A DNA stretch of 64,000 nt from Flavobacterium sp. HJJ (GCF_015351475.1 NZ_JADKPR010000015.1:1-64000), one strand, 5' to 3'; shown: positions 16,783-25,790, numbered from the stretch's first letter. The notes: generated by a model from the letters alone, not told the origin. Program-made: numbers and translations.

Positions 16783-19700
16783 TTATTCTCCAAGATCTTT
16801 TTCAGTGATTTCACAAGCTCTGCGTACTTCCTGGACGGTTGCAGGAGCATCTAATCGGAAAAGAGGAGATAGTTTACGGTCTTTTCTTGAGGCGCGGATA
16901 GCATCTTTTATGGCAAAGAAAACGCTGTTGGCAAGCACTAGAGGAGGTTCACCAACTTCTTTTGCCGAGAATATCTGATTAGGATCTTCAGGAATGCTTT
17001 GCACTGACTCTTCACCTCTTGGAAAAAGGAAAGTATTCATTTCTAACGGGATAGTAGTAACAGCTGGAATCTTGTAACGCCAAGTGTTTGTTGAATTTAA
17101 TCTTCCTTTATTTGCTCCTTCTGTTTCTGATACTAATTTTTCAGTCAGAAGATATCCGATACCCTGAACAAAAGCTCCTTCAACCTGTCCTATATCGATG
17201 GCAGGATTCATACTCCATCCCATATCATAAATAATGTCAGAACTAATAATTTTAACTTCTCCAGTAAGAATATCAACTTCGGTAACGGAACATGCCGCTG
17301 AATAAGTGAAGCCGACAAATGAATCAACACCGCCTCCAAGCTTGGCATCTTTAACACGGTCTACGCCTGGAATATTTGGCTGATCGGCTTCGGTTTTGAA
17401 TGTCATGGCCGGTATTTGAACTTCACCGCCTTTTATCTTAGTATTAAAAGAAGCAATAAGATTTACCCTTTGTGAAGCTGCTAAGTTGATAAGATGCTGC
17501 CAAATCATTAATTCATTTCCTTCACTGATTTTGATTTTTTTGGCCCAGCCTTTATTTTCTCCTGCGCCATAGTTCCAAAAATCAATGTTCTTGCTTTTGC
17601 ACCAGTCTTCACCGTTTTCTTTCAGCATTTGGTAACCAAATTCCATAAGCCGGGCGCGCATTTCTTCGCAGGTTTGTTTTACAGCTTCGCAGGAATAAGG
17701 TGTTCCGGTAGAACCTCCTGTACTTGTTGGATTTGGAGTAACGCTCGTATTAACATTGTCAATAAAAATCATTTCCATCGGTATTCCCAGAACATAAGCG
17801 GCGACCTGCTGTGCTTGAGTCACTAAGCCTTGTCCGATTTCAACACCTCCCTGATGGATGACAACAGTTCCGTCGCTTGGATTTACAACCACAATAGCGG
17901 CAGATTGTTCCAATGCAAGCAGATTGTAGCCTGAGCCATATTTTACAGGTATCATTGAAATCCCTCTTTTATGCCATTTGTTTTCCTTGTTAAATTTTTG
18001 AACTTCCTGATATTTAGTTTCAAAATTGGAAACCTTTTTGGCATATGCCCATACCTGTTTCATGTAGCAATACGTAAGTGCCTGCCCGAATGGAGTAACA
18101 TCACCACGGTCATAAAGATTCTTTTCACGCAGATCTTCCGGTCTCATGCCCAATGAGACAGCTGCGTCATCAATGGCATTTTCGACAATATTTTTGCCCT
18201 GTACATCGCCAAAGGCACGCATTGCTGTACTTGGAGCAGTATTGGTTCGGCACACATCGATCTGGCTTTCGAAGTTTTTGATTTTGTAAGCATTATCAGT
18301 CCGCAGCTGAATACAGTTGGATACGATAAAAGAACAGTCATAGAAAGCACCGCCGTCTCCCCACATTTTTAATTGGAATCCTTGAATAATTCCTTTATTA
18401 TTTTCGTTATGCAGACCAGCATCGACGGCAATCTGATATTCACCATAATAGGCATGACGTTTTCCTATCATTGCAGTATCTTCATCGCGGGGAACTGCAA
18501 GGCGGACAGGTCTTTTAGTTGCCTTTGCTGCAACTGCTGTTGGTCCGGCAATAAAACGGGTCTGTTCCGTTTTTCCTCCAAAACCTCCACCTACCGGCGG
18601 TACTTCAACTTCGATTTGATGATGATACATTCCCAGTGCTGAAGCAACGGTGTCATGCATTCCTCCTGGACTCTGTACAGATGGCTGTACTTTCATACGA
18701 TGTTCATCCATAGGCGTTACAATACAGGCCTGCGGTTCCATATAAAAATGCGCCTGCCCGCCACAAAGCTGAGAAGAGCTCACTACATTACAAGGCACGC
18801 TGTCAACAGTGACTTCCTGAGTATTTATTTTTTGATCACGAAAAAGAACTTTAGGTGCGATGGAATCATCATTTGTGGCCCAGTCAAATTGGCTTCCGGG
18901 ACGGGTTATTTTCCAAATATGGGAAGCGAAAGATGCTGAAACCGGTGCATCAGGGAAAATGCTTCCTTTTTTAATAGCGTCAAATAAGTCTATAATTGGC
19001 TCACTCCATTGATCCGTCCAAGGGCTTCCAGGTTTTGAATACTGAACACATTCTGTAGATACGAAAGCTGCAATCTTAATCGCTTCCTGCTCAGTTGGAG
19101 CAAGAATCATGGCAATAGACTGACCCACATAGCTGACTAATTGTTCTGCAAAAAGCGGCTGGTCGCTTCCCATGCCCTGATAATTTCTACCACCGTTTTT
19201 TATATTTTCGGCTGTAATAATATCAGTAAAGGCTGGGAATTTATTTTTTAATACTGCCCGCAATTCGGGTATTGTAATTGTATTTTTTTTGTCTGGATTT
19301 ATAAAAGAGTAATTCATTAAGGCACTTTGACTTTGTACAAATGCACCGTTTAAAGTCAAAGGCGGTACAGCTAATTCATGAGTGTAATTGGTCTGTCCAG
19401 ATGTCTGGTACATTGCTGTAACTTTGATATAAGGCTGTGCTACCGGAGCTTTATAATCCTGTGTTTTGTAAGTCTGGATTCCCTCACTTACCGGCCAGCT
19501 GCCCCATTTTACTTCAGCGGTCGAAATCAGGTTTTCAGGTACGGGAGCTCCTTTTACAACCAAGGCGTTTACGATAGCTTTGTAGAAAAAAGAAACAGTT
19601 AATTGTCTGCGGTATTCCAAAGTAAAATCTTCATTTGGAACTTCTTCCATTCTTTTTTTCTGAGCATCAAGTTCTGCAGTAACTTCTTTCGCTAGTATTT

Positions 19701-21375
19701 TTGAAAGTTTTTCAGCATCTGCTAAGCTCAGTTTTTTATCCTTCATTGCCTTTTCAGTTTCAGCGGCTCTCCAAGGATAAGGTGCAATTCCGCCAAATGC
19801 CAGAATAGCTGATTTTACCATGCAGTCATCATTAATGCTAAAATTAATAGCTGAATTCACGATACTATGAGCATTCACTTCTCGAAGTGCTACTTTTTGA
19901 GCAAGCACGACATCATTTGTATCTTTCAATGGAATTGTATAGGAAACAAGTACAATTTCATCGGCTAATTTTGGATCTTTTATGACTGCTTCAACAAGTG
20001 CTTCGGCAGTTTTTGTATGTTCTTTGAAACTGCCATTTTTATCCAACAACAAATAGCTGATTTTTGTTTCTACAGCAAACAGAGCAGTAAAGAGATCTGA
20101 CGGAAATGGTTCTCCGGTATGAATTGGAATGTGCTTAAGCACCAGCATTGTGTTACCGCCGATTGTTGCTGCATTACGGACAATACGCCCAGCAGTACGG
20201 CGGGCCATATAGTCTAATGATTCTAAAATAGATATATCAGATATAGCTGTTTTTCTATTAATCTGTTTTAGCTTATCAATGCCTTTAGAAAGAATTTCAA
20301 TTAATTCACTGTAAGTAATGCTGGCAGCTATTTTGAGATAGTCATCTGTTAATTCATAGTCAGTATTCAGTTCTGGTATAAATCGGATATTAGCATATAA
20401 AGTAGTATCCAAATACTCGTTTTTATAAATTCCATACGAGGTGTTAGCATGTACGAGTCTTACATTTTTCTTGTTTTTGAAGATATCTGCAAGCTCTGAC
20501 AATGATTTTGGAGTCAGCCAGCGGTCTGTAGAAACTCCTGACGCCGGCTGCTGTGCTGCATTAGGAAAAGGAATCTCAACATTAGCAGGAAGCTGGGCTT
20601 TTGTAACAGGATCCAGTTTACAGGGCATTCTGTTTTTTTCGTCAGCAGCACTCCAATCCGAGGCAAAGGTTTTCATGCCGGTAAGGATAGAGCGGTAACC
20701 AGTACAGCGGCATAAATTACCATCAAATGCGTCTTCAATTTCTTTTTTTGTAGCGTCTGGTTTATTAACTATAAATTCAGACATATTCATTACAAATCCT
20801 ACGCTGCAGTACCCGCATTGGCTTCCGTTGTTTAAAGCTAATTGGTATGCTACTGGATTCATACCTAAATGTGACTGTTCCGAAGGATATTCCGAAACTT
20901 CGTCTATAATTTTGATCTCTGCAGAATTGACGCCATTGTGAAGACTCTGAGAGATTTTTTCCTGGACAGCAATTAGTTTTTGACCTGCTTCTTTCATTGC
21001 AGTATCCAATACTGGAGAATCGTCTTCATCAATAGGAACATTTGCCCGTGTTGAGCTGGATTTTTGCAATAAAAATTTTGGATCAGGTTTACGCGCCGCT
21101 CCAGTACCTTCAATTGTAGTAACAGAAAGCCCGCCTATCGCACATACAGGTCTAAGGCAGGAGTTTATAGCCAGATGCTTTGGTGCTTTTTCTTTATCAT
21201 CCCACTCAGACACTATTACAGTACAGCCACCGCAGCCTCCCTGACCGCATGGCTTTTTAGGACCGGAAAGACTCACTTCAGGAGATCTCAGATAATCTAT
21301 TAAAAGTAAATCTGGCGAAGGGTTTTCAATGGTAACCAGTTTGCCGTTTAGAAAGAAGTTAACTGAATTTTTCAT
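16783..21375 (-). CDS. Single-chain xanthine dehydrogenase/aldehyde oxidase-type molybdenum hydroxylase
   Basis: 1530 residues in one chain, arranged as in eukaryotic XDH. A first [2Fe-2S] domain has Cys43, 48, 51 and 73. A second has Cys187, 190, 222 and 224. An FAD domain covers about 285-615 with RIVRNAATIGGN at 397-408. The molybdenum domain covers about 640-1520 with GGQAHFYME (Gln874), GGGFGGKTE at 929-937, the TAMRAFGD loop (Arg1053), GQG near 1181 and the catalytic VGEPP Glu1476. Bacteria usually split these domains over XdhA and XdhB. About 75 extra residues (roughly 95-170) separate the two iron-sulfur domains. The residue corresponding to the purine-binding Glu of GGKE is Thr, so the substrate may not be xanthine. 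No signal peptide. Confidence 0.92.
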   Translation of the reverse strand: MKNSVNFFLNGKLVTIENPSPDLLLIDYLRSPEVSLSGPKKPCGQGGCGGCTVIVSEWDDKEKAPKHLAINSCLRPVCAIGGLSVTTIEGTGAARKPDPKFLLQKSSSTRANVPIDEDDSPVLDTAMKEAGQKLIAVQEKISQSLHNGVNSAEIKIIDEVSEYPSEQSHLGMNPVAYQLALNNGSQCGYCSVGFVMNMSEFIVNKPDATKKEIEDAFDGNLCRCTGYRSILTGMKTFASDWSAADEKNRMPCKLDPVTKAQLPANVEIPFPNAAQQPASGVSTDRWLTPKSLSELADIFKNKKNVRLVHANTSYGIYKNEYLDTTLYANIRFIPELNTDYELTDDYLKIAASITYSELIEILSKGIDKLKQINRKTAISDISILESLDYMARRTAGRIVRNAATIGGNTMLVLKHIPIHTGEPFPSDLFTALFAVETKISYLLLDKNGSFKEHTKTAEALVEAVIKDPKLADEIVLVSYTIPLKDTNDVVLAQKVALREVNAHSIVNSAINFSINDDCMVKSAILAFGGIAPYPWRAAETEKAMKDKKLSLADAEKLSKILAKEVTAELDAQKKRMEEVPNEDFTLEYRRQLTVSFFYKAIVNALVVKGAPVPENLISTAEVKWGSWPVSEGIQTYKTQDYKAPVAQPYIKVTAMYQTSGQTNYTHELAVPPLTLNGAFVQSQSALMNYSFINPDKKNTITIPELRAVLKNKFPAFTDIITAENIKNGGRNYQGMGSDQPLFAEQLVSYVGQSIAMILAPTEQEAIKIAAFVSTECVQYSKPGSPWTDQWSEPIIDLFDAIKKGSIFPDAPVSASFASHIWKITRPGSQFDWATNDDSIAPKVLFRDQKINTQEVTVDSVPCNVVSSSQLCGGQAHFYMEPQACIVTPMDEHRMKVQPSVQSPGGMHDTVASALGMYHHQIEVEVPPVGGGFGGKTEQTRFIAGPTAVAAKATKRPVRLAVPRDEDTAMIGKRHAYYGEYQIAVDAGLHNENNKGIIQGFQLKMWGDGGAFYDCSFIVSNCIQLRTDNAYKIKNFESQIDVCRTNTAPSTAMRAFGDVQGKNIVENAIDDAAVSLGMRPEDLREKNLYDRGDVTPFGQALTYCYMKQVWAYAKKVSNFETKYQEVQKFNKENKWHKRGISMIPVKYGSGYNLLALEQSAAIVVVNPSDGTVVIHQGGVEIGQGLVTQAQQVAAYVLGIPMEMIFIDNVNTSVTPNPTSTGGSTGTPYSCEAVKQTCEEMRARLMEFGYQMLKENGEDWCKSKNIDFWNYGAGENKGWAKKIKISEGNELMIWQHLINLAASQRVNLIASFNTKIKGGEVQIPAMTFKTEADQPNIPGVDRVKDAKLGGGVDSFVGFTYSAACSVTEVDILTGEVKIISSDIIYDMGWSMNPAIDIGQVEGAFVQGIGYLLTEKLVSETEGANKGRLNSTNTWRYKIPAVTTIPLEMNTFLFPRGEESVQSIPEDPNQIFSAKEVGEPPLVLANSVFFAIKDAIRASRKDRKLSPLFRLDAPATVQEVRRACEITEKDLGE

Positions 21376-21795
21376 AGTTAGTATTTGAGGTTTTTGCTGG
21401 TTTTTAAGATCTTTTTAGAAACTAATGAAACAGCATTCTTGTATGAATTTATTTGATATTATTTTGCTAATCAAAGTTGATAAATAGATTTATGGATTTA
21501 GAAAAAAAAAGTATTAACCCTAAGTATTGAGTCATAAAGAGGGGAATTAAGGTTATAAGTGTGGAATCAGTGCTTTTTTAAGATAAATTCCGAATTTTAG
21601 ATTTTACTTTTATTGAGAACAATAGTTGGAGTTTGTATTGTTATTGCAGTCAGTTATTTATCTATGAAATTGACACAGGTGATTTGCACAAATAAAGATT
21701 TGTGCGGTGAAAAATTTAATTTAGGGATATAGGCAGTTTTCGTTTGTAATCAGAACTAAATTATTAATTTTTTGAAGCAGAATGATTGGGGCATT
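21376..21795. other. Intergenic region upstream of the molybdoenzyme gene
   Basis: About 420 bases, AT-rich. It must hold the promoter of the molybdoenzyme block, but no clear TAnnTTTG element was found at the usual distance. No coding frame was recognised. Confidence 0.5.
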
Positions 21796-21900
21796 ATCAG
21801 TAAGCATCGTCCCGCTTTTCATTGCAATCTTGTGTGCCTCTCGTCTTTTAGGACGAGACAGTACAAAAGGATTTTCGTTTCGGGGTTCTAAAGGGAGCGT
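21796..21900. repeat. Interspersed repeat, tentative
   Basis: The sequence CATCGTCCCGCTTTTCATT with a later hairpin CTCGTC.TTTTAG.GACGAG resembles the reverse complement of the GCGGGATTAGC-type elements at 62011-62087. It is GC-rich compared with its surroundings. An overlapping short frame looks accidental. Confidence 0.4.
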
Positions 21901-21936
21901 TTTGCTTTTTTGCCATCATTCAAAAAAAATTGAAAC

Positions 21937-21978
21937 AAAAAAACGGCGTCTAAATAAAATTTAAACGCCGTTTTTAAT
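21937..21978 (-). terminator. Terminator of the trp operon
   Basis: On the minus strand, stem AAAACGGCGTTTAAAT with the partner ATTTAGACGCCGTTTT, followed by a T-run. It lies just after the trpA stop codon and closes the operon. Confidence 0.85.
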
Positions 21979-21991
21979 AGTGTAATGTGCT

Positions 21992-22753
21992 TTATCGAAT
22001 CGTTTTTACAAACTCTTCAATTTTTCTGCTTCCGTTTTCTTTCAAATGCGTGATAAAAGCACTTCCGATAATCGCGCCTTTAGCATATTGTGTGGCCTGA
22101 TTAAAAGTTTCAGCATTGCTGATTCCAAAACCAACAATCTGAGGATTTTTCAAATTCATATCGCCAATGCGTTTGAAGTATGCTTCCTGTGTGTTTCCAA
22201 AACCAGACTGCGAGCCCGTAACACTTGCTGAACTTACCATATAAATAAATCCATCAGATACACTGTCAATAAAATGGATACGCTCTTCTGAAGTCTGCGG
22301 TGTGATTAAGAATATATTCAGCAGACCGTATTTGTCAAAAGTAGCTTTATATTCATCAGCATATACATCAACCGGCAGGTCCGGAATGATTAAGCCGTCA
22401 ATTCCTATTTCGGCACATTTTGCACAGAAATTCTCTACTCCGTACTGCAGCATTGGGTTGAAATACCCCATAATTACCAGTGGAATGTTTACGCTTTTGC
22501 GGATGTCTTTTAATTGTTCAAACAGGATTTGTGTTGTCATTCCGTTTTGTAAAGCAGTTGTAGAACTCGCCTGAATGGTTGGGCCGTCGGCTAAAGGATC
22601 GCTAAACGGCAGCCCGATTTCGATCATGTCGATACCGCTTTTTTCCAAATCTTGAATAATCTGTACTGAATCGTTTAAGTTTGGGTATCCAGCTGAAAAA
22701 TAGATGGAAAGTATCTTTTTATCTTCTTGTAATTTTTGACTAATTCTGTTCAT
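21992..22753 (-). CDS. trpA: Tryptophan synthase alpha subunit
   Basis: 253 residues from the ATG at 22753. The frame is open further to 22798, but that part is repeat sequence. TrpA cleaves indole-3-glycerol phosphate to indole and glyceraldehyde 3-phosphate and passes indole to TrpB. The catalytic pair lies in MIEIGLPFSDPLADGPT (Glu and Asp near 45 and 56), and the phosphate loops GFGIS and GSAF are near 211 and 232. It is the last gene of the trp operon and is followed by a terminator. It is separated from trpB by two non-trp genes. Confidence 0.97.
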   Translation of the reverse strand: MNRISQKLQEDKKILSIYFSAGYPNLNDSVQIIQDLEKSGIDMIEIGLPFSDPLADGPTIQASSTTALQNGMTTQILFEQLKDIRKSVNIPLVIMGYFNPMLQYGVENFCAKCAEIGIDGLIIPDLPVDVYADEYKATFDKYGLLNIFLITPQTSEERIHFIDSVSDGFIYMVSSASVTGSQSGFGNTQEAYFKRIGDMNLKNPQIVGFGISNAETFNQATQYAKGAIIGSAFITHLKENGSRKIEEFVKTIR

Positions 22754-22840
22754 TTTTATATACGATTTACGATTTTGGATATACGATGTTTGATGCATGA
22801 TTTACGATATATAAAATCGTAAATCGTATATCGAATATCT
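22754..22840. repeat. ATACGATTTACGA-type palindromic repeat, trpA side
   Basis: The run contains several copies of TATACGATTTACGATTT and the palindrome GATTTACGAT / ATCGTAAATC. The same motif occurs on the other side of the four-helix-bundle gene (23221-23355), so the gene is bracketed by this repeat. Confidence 0.7.
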
Positions 22841-22845
22841 ACTTT

Positions 22846-23220
22846 TTATTTTGTATTATTTATTCGAGCTGTTTTTAATGATGAAACTATTATTGCAACA
22901 ATTTCGTTAGCTTCTTTTTTTAGTAATTCTATTTCTGGCTGTAATTCTGTTTGTGTTTTTTCTATAGCTGTAATGTCAAAAAGCATTTCAAGAAAAAAAT
23001 GACTTTCATCAGCTTCTTCTTCAACGATTTTTAATTTATTGATGAAGTCTGCTGTTGATTTAGCTCTTTGTGAAGCTCTATAATTAGCACCAACAGAACT
23101 AGAACATCTAATAAGCTGATTTACGTAAGCATTATATTCTCTTGATTTTGGTAACTTAGAACAGAGAATCCAGCAATCAATTGCAAATTTCTTTGTTCTC
23201 TTTAACATTAGTTCTTTCAT
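22846..23220 (-). CDS. Four-helix-bundle protein (S23/TIGR02436 family)
   Basis: 124 residues, all helical. The family motif SVGANYRASQRAKSTADFINKLKIVEEEADESHFFLEML runs from about 42 to 80 (positions given, not a contiguous quotation of function). This family was first found in intervening sequences of bacterial 23S rRNA genes and its relatives include Avd of diversity-generating retroelements; the cellular role is unknown. It sits between trpA and a GGCT-like gene, bracketed by ATACGATTTACGA repeats on both sides, which suggests that gene and repeats moved in together. It is not part of tryptophan synthesis. Confidence 0.88.
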   Translation of the reverse strand: MKELMLKRTKKFAIDCWILCSKLPKSREYNAYVNQLIRCSSSVGANYRASQRAKSTADFINKLKIVEEEADESHFFLEMLFDITAIEKTQTELQPEIELLKKEANEIVAIIVSSLKTARINNTK

Positions 23221-23355
23221 TTTAATATACGATTTACAATATTTTACAATTTAAGATTTACGATGTTCGAAATACGATATTATATTTATGCTTTAAAAAT
23301 TAAATCATTAATTCTGAACATACAACCTCGTCTATCCAATATCGAAAATCGTATA
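23221..23355. repeat. ATACGATTTACGA-type repeat, upstream side of four-helix gene
   Basis: Contains TATACGATTTACAAT, AAGATTTACGATG and ATCGAAAATCGTATATTT, related to the run at 22754-22840. It fills the gap between the GGCT-like gene and the four-helix-bundle gene. A short frame on the plus strand here is only the repeat read through. Confidence 0.65.
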
Positions 23356-23356
23356 T

Positions 23357-23677
23357 TTAAACAGCAGCACTATATGCCCAAGCATTTTGATTCGATTGCA
23401 AATGCACTTCTACACGTTTGTAATGCAGGCCTTCATACAGATCTGTCTGACGGAGTTCACTCTGTGTTACTTCGTATAAGGTACCGCTGATGGTATCATT
23501 TGAGTCGTTGGTTTCTTTAATAATAGGGTAGTGTACTATTCCAAATTCCTCTTCGATTTGAATTTCATTTAGTTCATAACCTACTAATGTTTCTGGCGTT
23601 CCCTCAAGAATGCGGCCAAAAAGGTCTTGTTGTACATCAACATCTTGTAAAGTACCGTAAGCGAATAATTTTTGCAT
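23357..23677 (-). CDS. AIG2/gamma-glutamylcyclotransferase-like protein
   Basis: 106 residues, the normal size of a single AIG2-like domain. The substrate-binding start is LFAYGTLQD at 4-12 and the core ends with LYEGLHYKRVEVHL near 80. Enzymes of this fold release 5-oxoproline from gamma-glutamyl compounds; the exact substrate of short bacterial members is mostly unknown. It lies between trpB and the four-helix-bundle gene, in the same direction but with repeat-filled gaps on both sides. Confidence 0.88.
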   Translation of the reverse strand: MQKLFAYGTLQDVDVQQDLFGRILEGTPETLVGYELNEIQIEEEFGIVHYPIIKETNDSNDTISGTLYEVTQSELRQTDLYEGLHYKRVEVHLQSNQNAWAYSAAV

Positions 23678-23729
23678 AGAATCTATTTTGAAAATGTTAA
23701 TAAACTTAAATTTTATACTTATCTCGAAT

Positions 23730-23810
23730 GCGCGTTAGGGATGGCAGTGGAGCTCTCCCGATTTTTCATCGGGAAGCGGGAACGTACAGCCCGACCCTTG
23801 GGGAACGCCC
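23730..23810. repeat. GC-rich interspersed repeat between trpB and the GGCT gene
   Basis: CGCGTTAGGGATGGCAGTGG, an internal hairpin TCCCGATTTTTCATCGGGA, then AACGTACAGCCCGACCCTTG and GGGGAACGCCC. It is strongly GC-rich relative to its surroundings. I recognise this from memory as a dispersed element of flavobacterial genomes. No coding capacity. Confidence 0.7.
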
Positions 23811-23816
23811 AAACTA

Positions 23817-24998
23817 TTACAATTTGAAATAGTCAATATAGTTGTCCAAATCTTTGTCGCCGCGTCCTGAAAGACTTATTACAACAACATCAGTTGGTTT
23901 GAATTTTTTCTGATCAAAAATAGCAAAAGCATGCGCACTTTCAATTGCAGGAATAATTCCTTCTAATTTGGTGAGCTGTAAACCTGCATTCATAGCTTCG
24001 TCATCGGTTACCGAAAAGAATTCCCCACGGCCGGATTGTGCCAAATGTGCATGCATAGGTCCAACTCCAGGGTAATCAAGTCCCGCAGAAATTGAGTACG
24101 GTTCGGTAATCTGACCATCGGGAGTCTGCATCAGCAGGGTTTTACAGCCGTGAATAATGCCTACTTTTCCTAGTTTACTGGTTGCTGCGCTGTGACCGCT
24201 GTTTACGCCTTTTCCGGCAGCTTCGACAGCAATGATTCCTACTTCTGGCTCGTGCAAAAAGTGATAATAAGTTCCAGCAGCGTTGCTTCCGCCACCGATA
24301 CATGCTACAACATAATCTGGGTTTTCGCGTCCTTCTTTCTCTTTTAACTGCCATTTGATTTCTTCGGAAATGATGCTTTGGAAACGAGTTACCATGTCAG
24401 GATAAGGATGCGGGCCGATAGCAGATCCGATGATATAATGGGTATCAACGGGGTTATTAATCCAGTCGCGGATGGCTTCATTTGTGGCATCTTTCAGCGT
24501 TCGTGATCCAGAAAGTGCCGGACGGACTTCGGCACCCAGCATTTTCATACGGGCAACGTTTGGTGCCTGACGTGCAATGTCGATTTCGCCCATGTACACG
24601 ATGCAGTCCATGCCCATCAAGGCGCAGACTGTTGCAGTTGCAACCCCATGCTGACCTGCACCTGTTTCGGCAATGATGCGTTTTTTGCCCAAACGTTTTG
24701 CAACTAATATCTGTCCGATGGTGTTGTTTACTTTGTGTGCACCTGTATGATTCAGGTCTTCTCTTTTGAGATAGATTTTGGTGTTGTATTTTTCGGAAAG
24801 TCTTTTGGCAAAGTACAATGGGCTAGGACGGCCTACGTAATCTTTCAGCAATTGATTAAACTCTGCTTTAAAATCAGGTTCGGCTGTGATTTCTAAATAT
24901 TTCTGACGTAATTCTTCTACATTTGGATATAACATTTCGGGAATGTAGGCCCCTCCAAATTCTCCGTAATATCCTTTTTCGTTAACGTTGTATGACAT
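23817..24998 (-). CDS. trpB: Tryptophan synthase beta subunit
   Basis: 393 residues, normal length. A PLP enzyme that joins indole to serine to make tryptophan, as partner of TrpA. The PLP lysine lies in KREDLNHTGAHKVNNTIGQ near 76-94, the glycine-rich phosphate-binding CIGGGSNAAGT near 227-237, and the C-terminal SLSGRGDKD near 374. It follows trpF with a gap filled by a palindromic repeat and is separated from trpA by two foreign genes, although TrpA and TrpB form one complex. Confidence 0.98.
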   Translation of the reverse strand: MSYNVNEKGYYGEFGGAYIPEMLYPNVEELRQKYLEITAEPDFKAEFNQLLKDYVGRPSPLYFAKRLSEKYNTKIYLKREDLNHTGAHKVNNTIGQILVAKRLGKKRIIAETGAGQHGVATATVCALMGMDCIVYMGEIDIARQAPNVARMKMLGAEVRPALSGSRTLKDATNEAIRDWINNPVDTHYIIGSAIGPHPYPDMVTRFQSIISEEIKWQLKEKEGRENPDYVVACIGGGSNAAGTYYHFLHEPEVGIIAVEAAGKGVNSGHSAATSKLGKVGIIHGCKTLLMQTPDGQITEPYSISAGLDYPGVGPMHAHLAQSGRGEFFSVTDDEAMNAGLQLTKLEGIIPAIESAHAFAIFDQKKFKPTDVVVISLSGRGDKDLDNYIDYFKL

Positions 24999-25017
24999 TT
25001 TTTATTTTGTTTTATCT

Positions 25018-25111
25018 GTAGAGACGCTGCATTGCAACGTCTGAACGTATTGTTGATTATTTTGATTTCGTTATGATATGACCTTTAGACGTTGCAGTGC
25101 AACGTCTCTAC
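25018..25111. repeat. GTAGAGACGTTGCA element overlapping the 3' end of trpF
   Basis: Two inverted palindromic units, GTAGAGACGCTGCATTGCAA with ACGTCT (25018-25042) and AGACGTTGCAGTGCAACGTC with TCTAC (to 25111), flank about 42 bases. The second unit lies within the trpF reading frame. A second copy at 30384-30474 lies in opposite orientation; the inner CGTTATGATA there is inverted. Confidence 0.8.
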
Positions 25112-25703
25112 ATAATTCTATATTTTTTAATCCTGGTTCAATTTCAAATTTACTATTTATATCAATTGCATAAATGGGTAAATTGGTTTTCAAAATTTCG
25201 GTTACGGCATCCAATTCCTCTATTCCAATTCCACCACTAAGGAAGAATGGTTTTGTAGATGGATATTTCTGTAATATTTTCCAGTCGAAAGTGGTTCCGT
25301 TTCCTCCAGGCAATTTTCCTTTGGTATCGAAAAGGAAATAATCACAAACAGCTTCGAACGGTTCTAAAACGCTAAAATCAAAATTCTCATCTGCCGAAAA
25401 GACTTTGATGATTTCAATTGAAGCATCTAATTTAGTTTTTAATTCTAAACAAAATGCAGCCGATTCGTGACCGTGTAATTGTATTGCTTGTAAATTGTAT
25501 TTTTCAGTCTTTTCTAAGATTATTGGAATCGTTTCATTGACAAAAACACCTGTTTTTTTAATTGATTTTGGCAATTCAGGTAGAATTCCATCAAAATAAC
25601 GTGCTGATTTTTCCCAGAATATAAAGCCCATATAATCGGGTAGGAGCGATCCTACTTCGAGTATATTTTCAGGGTATTTCATTCCGCAGATTTTGAGTTT
25701 CAT
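25071..25703 (-). CDS. trpF: Phosphoribosylanthranilate isomerase
   Basis: 210 residues. It converts N-(5'-phosphoribosyl)anthranilate to CdRP, the fourth step of tryptophan synthesis. The start LKICGMKYPENI at 2-13 carries the catalytic Cys, GVFVNE lies near 52, QLHGHES near 74 and the phosphate loops FLSGGIG and the DINSKFE...PGLKN segment are near the C-terminus. The last 13 or so residues (CRDVALQRLKVIS) are encoded by a copy of the GTAGAGACGTTGCA repeat, so the repeat has replaced or extended the native C-terminus. Confidence 0.97.
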   Translation of the reverse strand: MKLKICGMKYPENILEVGSLLPDYMGFIFWEKSARYFDGILPELPKSIKKTGVFVNETIPIILEKTEKYNLQAIQLHGHESAAFCLELKTKLDASIEIIKVFSADENFDFSVLEPFEAVCDYFLFDTKGKLPGGNGTTFDWKILQKYPSTKPFFLSGGIGIEELDAVTEILKTNLPIYAIDINSKFEIEPGLKNIELCRDVALQRLKVIS

Positions 25704-25706
25704 TTG

Positions 25707-25790
25707 TTTAATACTTTAAGCAATAAGCTTTAGGCTTTATGCTAATTAATGATTTTTAAAAGCTTACGGCTTACAGCCTATTGCTTATAG
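25707..25790. repeat. AAGCAATAGGCTGTAAGC palindromic repeat between trpC and trpF
   Basis: Imperfect inverted arms AAGCAATAAGCTTTAGGC and GCTTACAGCCTATTGCTT flank a short AT-rich centre. On the minus strand the TAA stop codon of trpC (25785-25787) lies inside the arm, so the element abuts the end of trpC. Confidence 0.65.

Noticed and set aside
21782..21964. Open frame of 60 codons between trpA and the molybdoenzyme
   Set aside because: It runs through a repeat and the trp operon terminator, so it is not a gene.
22754..22798. Fifteen-residue N-terminal extension of TrpA
   Set aside because: It is encoded by the repeat; the ATG at 22753 gives the normal TrpA start.
23263..23490. Open frame of 75 codons on the plus strand
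   Set aside because: It consists of the ATACGATTTACGA repeat and the antisense of the GGCT gene end.
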